From Heterostelium multicystogenum (taxonomy: Eukaryota; Evosea; Eumycetozoa; Acytosteliales; Acytosteliaceae), in assembly GCA_003667245.1 (NCBI GenBank), contig RCNN01000278.1:1-48272 (forward strand): 48,272 nt of DNA, given 5' to 3'. Of this stretch, positions 46,426 to 48,272 are shown piece by piece. The translations under genes and the position numbers were made by a program. Below the pieces are notes generated by a model that had not been told where the DNA came from, did not search any database, and saw nothing but the letters and a program-made list of their open reading frames with translations. Position 1 is the stretch's first letter. Every line of letters starts with the position of its first letter.

Positions 46426-47771
46426 CTAGAGATACCAGCGATATTCCCGCGCATGAATTTCCTGCTGGAATGCCAGGTGGTCCTGGCGTTTGTTTTCGCA
46501 ATACACGTCGACAAACTCCGCGCCCAGGCCTTCGCGCAACGTCGGCTGATGCTTGCATGGCGCGCACCGCCTCCAGCATTTCCACGGGGAAGTCCGCGCC
46601 GCTGTTGCGGTCTTCGTTCAGCGGGGCGATGGGCTCCTTCGCTGCTTCAAGACCATGCTCAGCCCCACCAGAATCGCCGCCAATACCAGATACGGGTTGG
46701 CATCGGCACTCGCCAGGCGATGTTCGATTGCGCAGGTTGCGCGGGTCGGATTCAGGGATTCGCCACGCACGCGTCACGGTCTTCAAAGCCCCAGCACGCG
46801 CGGGTTGCCGCGTTGACCGTGCCACCAAGGCGGCGGAAGGCGTTGTGGTTGGCGAGAAGATCGGCATGCAGTGCGGCAGCAGTTCCAGGCAACCCGCCAC
46901 TGCGTGGCGCAACGGTTGCTGCTGGTGGGCCGCCAGCAGGTTATTGCCCGCCGCATCGTACAGGCTGACGTGCACATGCATGCCGCTGCCGGGGTGTTGC
47001 AGGTAAGGCTTGGCCATGAAGCTGGCGCGATAGCCGTGCTTGAGGGCCACGCCACGGGTGCTGCGGCAGAACAGGGCGGCCCAGTCGGCGGCGCGCAGGC
47101 CGTCTTCCAGGTGGCCGAAATTGATTTCGAACTGGCCGGGGCCGAGTTCGGCGGTGATCACCGTGATGTCGATGCCCTGGGCCTTGGCCGTCTCGACCAT
47201 ATCGTCCAACACCGGCGCAAAGCGTGACAGGCGCTCGATGTGCAAGTTGGGCTGGTCGTCCGCGTCATCACTCAGCGGGTCGCGGGCAAATTGCGGCAGA
47301 CCGTCGCTGAGCTTTTTGTCGAACAGGTAGAACTCCAGCTCGAACGCGACCACCGGGTGAATGCCTTTGCGCTGCAGGCGTTCCAGCACCTTGGCAGTAC
47401 TTCCCGGGGTTCGAATTCGATGGGGCTTCGGTGCCGTCGGAGGTGATCAACATCTGCCCCAGCGGCTGCGCCTCCCAGCTCACCGGCTTGAGGGTGCCGG
47501 GCACCAGGCGGCGGTTGGCGTCCGGGTCGCCGTCGTGGAAGCAGTAGTCGCCGATCTTGAACAGGCCGCCCTGGGCACCCAGCAGCACCGCGTTCTGCGG
47601 CAGTTTCAACGGGCTGCCGGCGGCGACCTTTTCCAGCATCTCCACCGGGTAGCGCTTGCCGTAGAAATGCCCGGGAATGTCCAGGGCAATCAGGTCGACG
47701 TAGCGCACATCGGGATGGTTCTGGCGAAAGGTCCGGACTTCGGCCAAAAGCGTGGAAGCATGGCTTTTCAC
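46426..47771 (-). CDS. Glutamine synthetase-family enzyme, gamma-glutamylpolyamine synthetase-like (GTG start, frameshifted)
   Basis: About 448 residues of the PuuA/PauA branch of type I glutamine synthetases, which ligate glutamate to putrescine or other polyamines for degradation. The N-terminus VKSHASTLLAEVRTFRQNHP leads to VRYVDLIALDIPGHFYGKRY. The metal and ATP sites are VVAFELEFYLFDKKL, ELGPGQFEINFGHLEDG, ASFMAKPYLQHPGSGMHVHV, and ASADANPYLVLAAIL (in another frame). It ends EIHAREYRWYL, similar to PuuA. The start is a GTG at 47771 with GGAGCAAC at the right distance. Breaks lie near 47405, 46850-46830, 46780, 46735 and 46640. It follows its XRE-cupin regulator by 11 bases. Which polyamine it uses cannot be told. 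Confidence 0.88.
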
Positions 47772-47782
47772 GGGTGTTGCTC

Positions 47783-48272
47783 CTAGTTGTAGACCCACAG
47801 CACGCGGGCTGGCAGGTCGGGTCAGGTTGCCGTAGCGGCAGTGGGCAAAACTGGCCAGGTGGAAGCTGTCGCCGGGGCCCAGGGTGACCGAGTCCGGCTC
47901 GCCCCGACCCACAGCGTCAACTCGCCCTCCAGCACGTAACCGGCCTGTTCGGCACGGTCGCTCATGGTTTGTTCGCCCGCTGTTGGCACCGGGGGCCAGC
48001 AGGCTGTCGAGGATCGAGAACGCGCCGTGCATGCTCGGCGACACCAGGCATGTCGGTGATGCCATTGGCGTAATACACCGGCGCCGTTCGTTGGGGCGGG
48101 TGACCCAGTCCACCGCCTTGGGTTTGGACAGGCTGTAGAAATAGGTGGTGGGCACACCGAGCGCGTGGCTGATGGCTGTTGAGGTTCGGCCACGGTCGGG
48201 CGCGACAGGCCGCGTTCAACCTGGGACAGGAAACCACGGAACGCTCGATCTTTTTGCGCCAGTTGCGCCAGG
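47783..48272 (-). CDS. XRE-family regulator with cupin domain, PuuR-like (partial, frameshifted)
   Basis: The gene runs off the right edge, so its 5' end is missing. Visible are part of the helix-turn-helix (LAQLAQK...GFLSQVERGLSRPTVAE), a linker reading VPTTYFYSLSKPKAVDWVTR, and a C-terminal cupin sensor domain. The cupin has AGYVLEGELTLWVG and SVTLGPGDSFHLASFAHCRYGN, ending VLWVYN at the TAG 47783-47785. Several base changes break the frame (near 48215, 48180, 48085, 48040, 47975, 47900 and 47820). This domain pair is typical of PuuR/PauR regulators of polyamine catabolism, and its place directly before the gamma-glutamylpolyamine synthetase-like gene supports that role. Confidence 0.85.

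Overview
The window is chromosomal DNA from a Pseudomonas of the fluorescens group. The evidence is the high-GC coding style, proteins that read throughout as fluorescent-pseudomonad orthologues (SbcDC, YegQ, YceH, SstT, SelD/MnmH, HemB, AtoDAB, TopB, AlkC, a PuuA-like synthetase) and nine REP-type palindromic doublets with the arm sequences typical of these genomes. I see no prophage, integron, CRISPR array, transposase, rRNA or tRNA.

Layout. 1-3.9 kb: tail of an RND/MMPL exporter, a DUF5629-like protein, a secreted lactonase-fold protein and a small exported peptide. 4.0-9.5 kb (minus): sbcD-sbcC and a GST. 9.9-13.5 kb: the tRNA-hydroxylation peptidase YegQ/TrhP, an AI-2E-family permease, two very small proteins and a glycine-zipper protein. 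13.7-18.7 kb: shikimate dehydrogenase-like protein, YceH, DUF1993 protein, the serine/threonine symporter SstT and an MFS exporter. 18.7-23.0 kb: NhaR-like regulator, small lipoprotein, TerC/YgdQ membrane protein, and the overlapping pair selD-mnmH for tRNA 2-selenouridine. 23.2-30.5 kb: YraQ-like permease, histidine phosphatase, Nu-class GST, PhzF-like isomerase, hemB, LysE exporter, DUF1615 lipoprotein, PaaI-like thioesterase. 30.5-34.1 kb: atoD-atoA-atoB for short-chain 3-ketoacid use, divergent from a LysR regulator across a palindromic operator. 34.2-38.6 kb: an unknown protein, a candidate small RNA with its own promoter and terminator, sirtuin plus CBS-domain protein, topB. 38.8-43.3 kb: MHS-type transporter, GMC oxidoreductase and a divergent LysR regulator. 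43.3-48.3 kb: DUF3857/transglutaminase protein, AlkC DNA glycosylase, a gamma-glutamylpolyamine synthetase-like enzyme and its XRE-cupin regulator, which runs off the window.

A dominant property of the sequence is its quality. Many genes, including core ones such as sbcC and sstT, are broken by single-base changes that are mostly insertions, while other stretches (selD, hemB, the atoB/atoD genes, cobB, both complete LysR genes) are intact. I read most frameshifts as uncorrected sequencing errors and give each gene its full inferred extent. Gene ends are more reliable than internal translations.

The most interesting non-coding structure is (i) three REP doublets whose arms have been duplicated again in tandem or as nested inverted copies, and (ii) a gene-poor 0.6-kb interval at 34.6-35.2 kb where a perfect inverted repeat, a sigma70-like promoter and an intrinsic terminator delimit a possible ~70-nt RNA with a GGA-loop hairpin.
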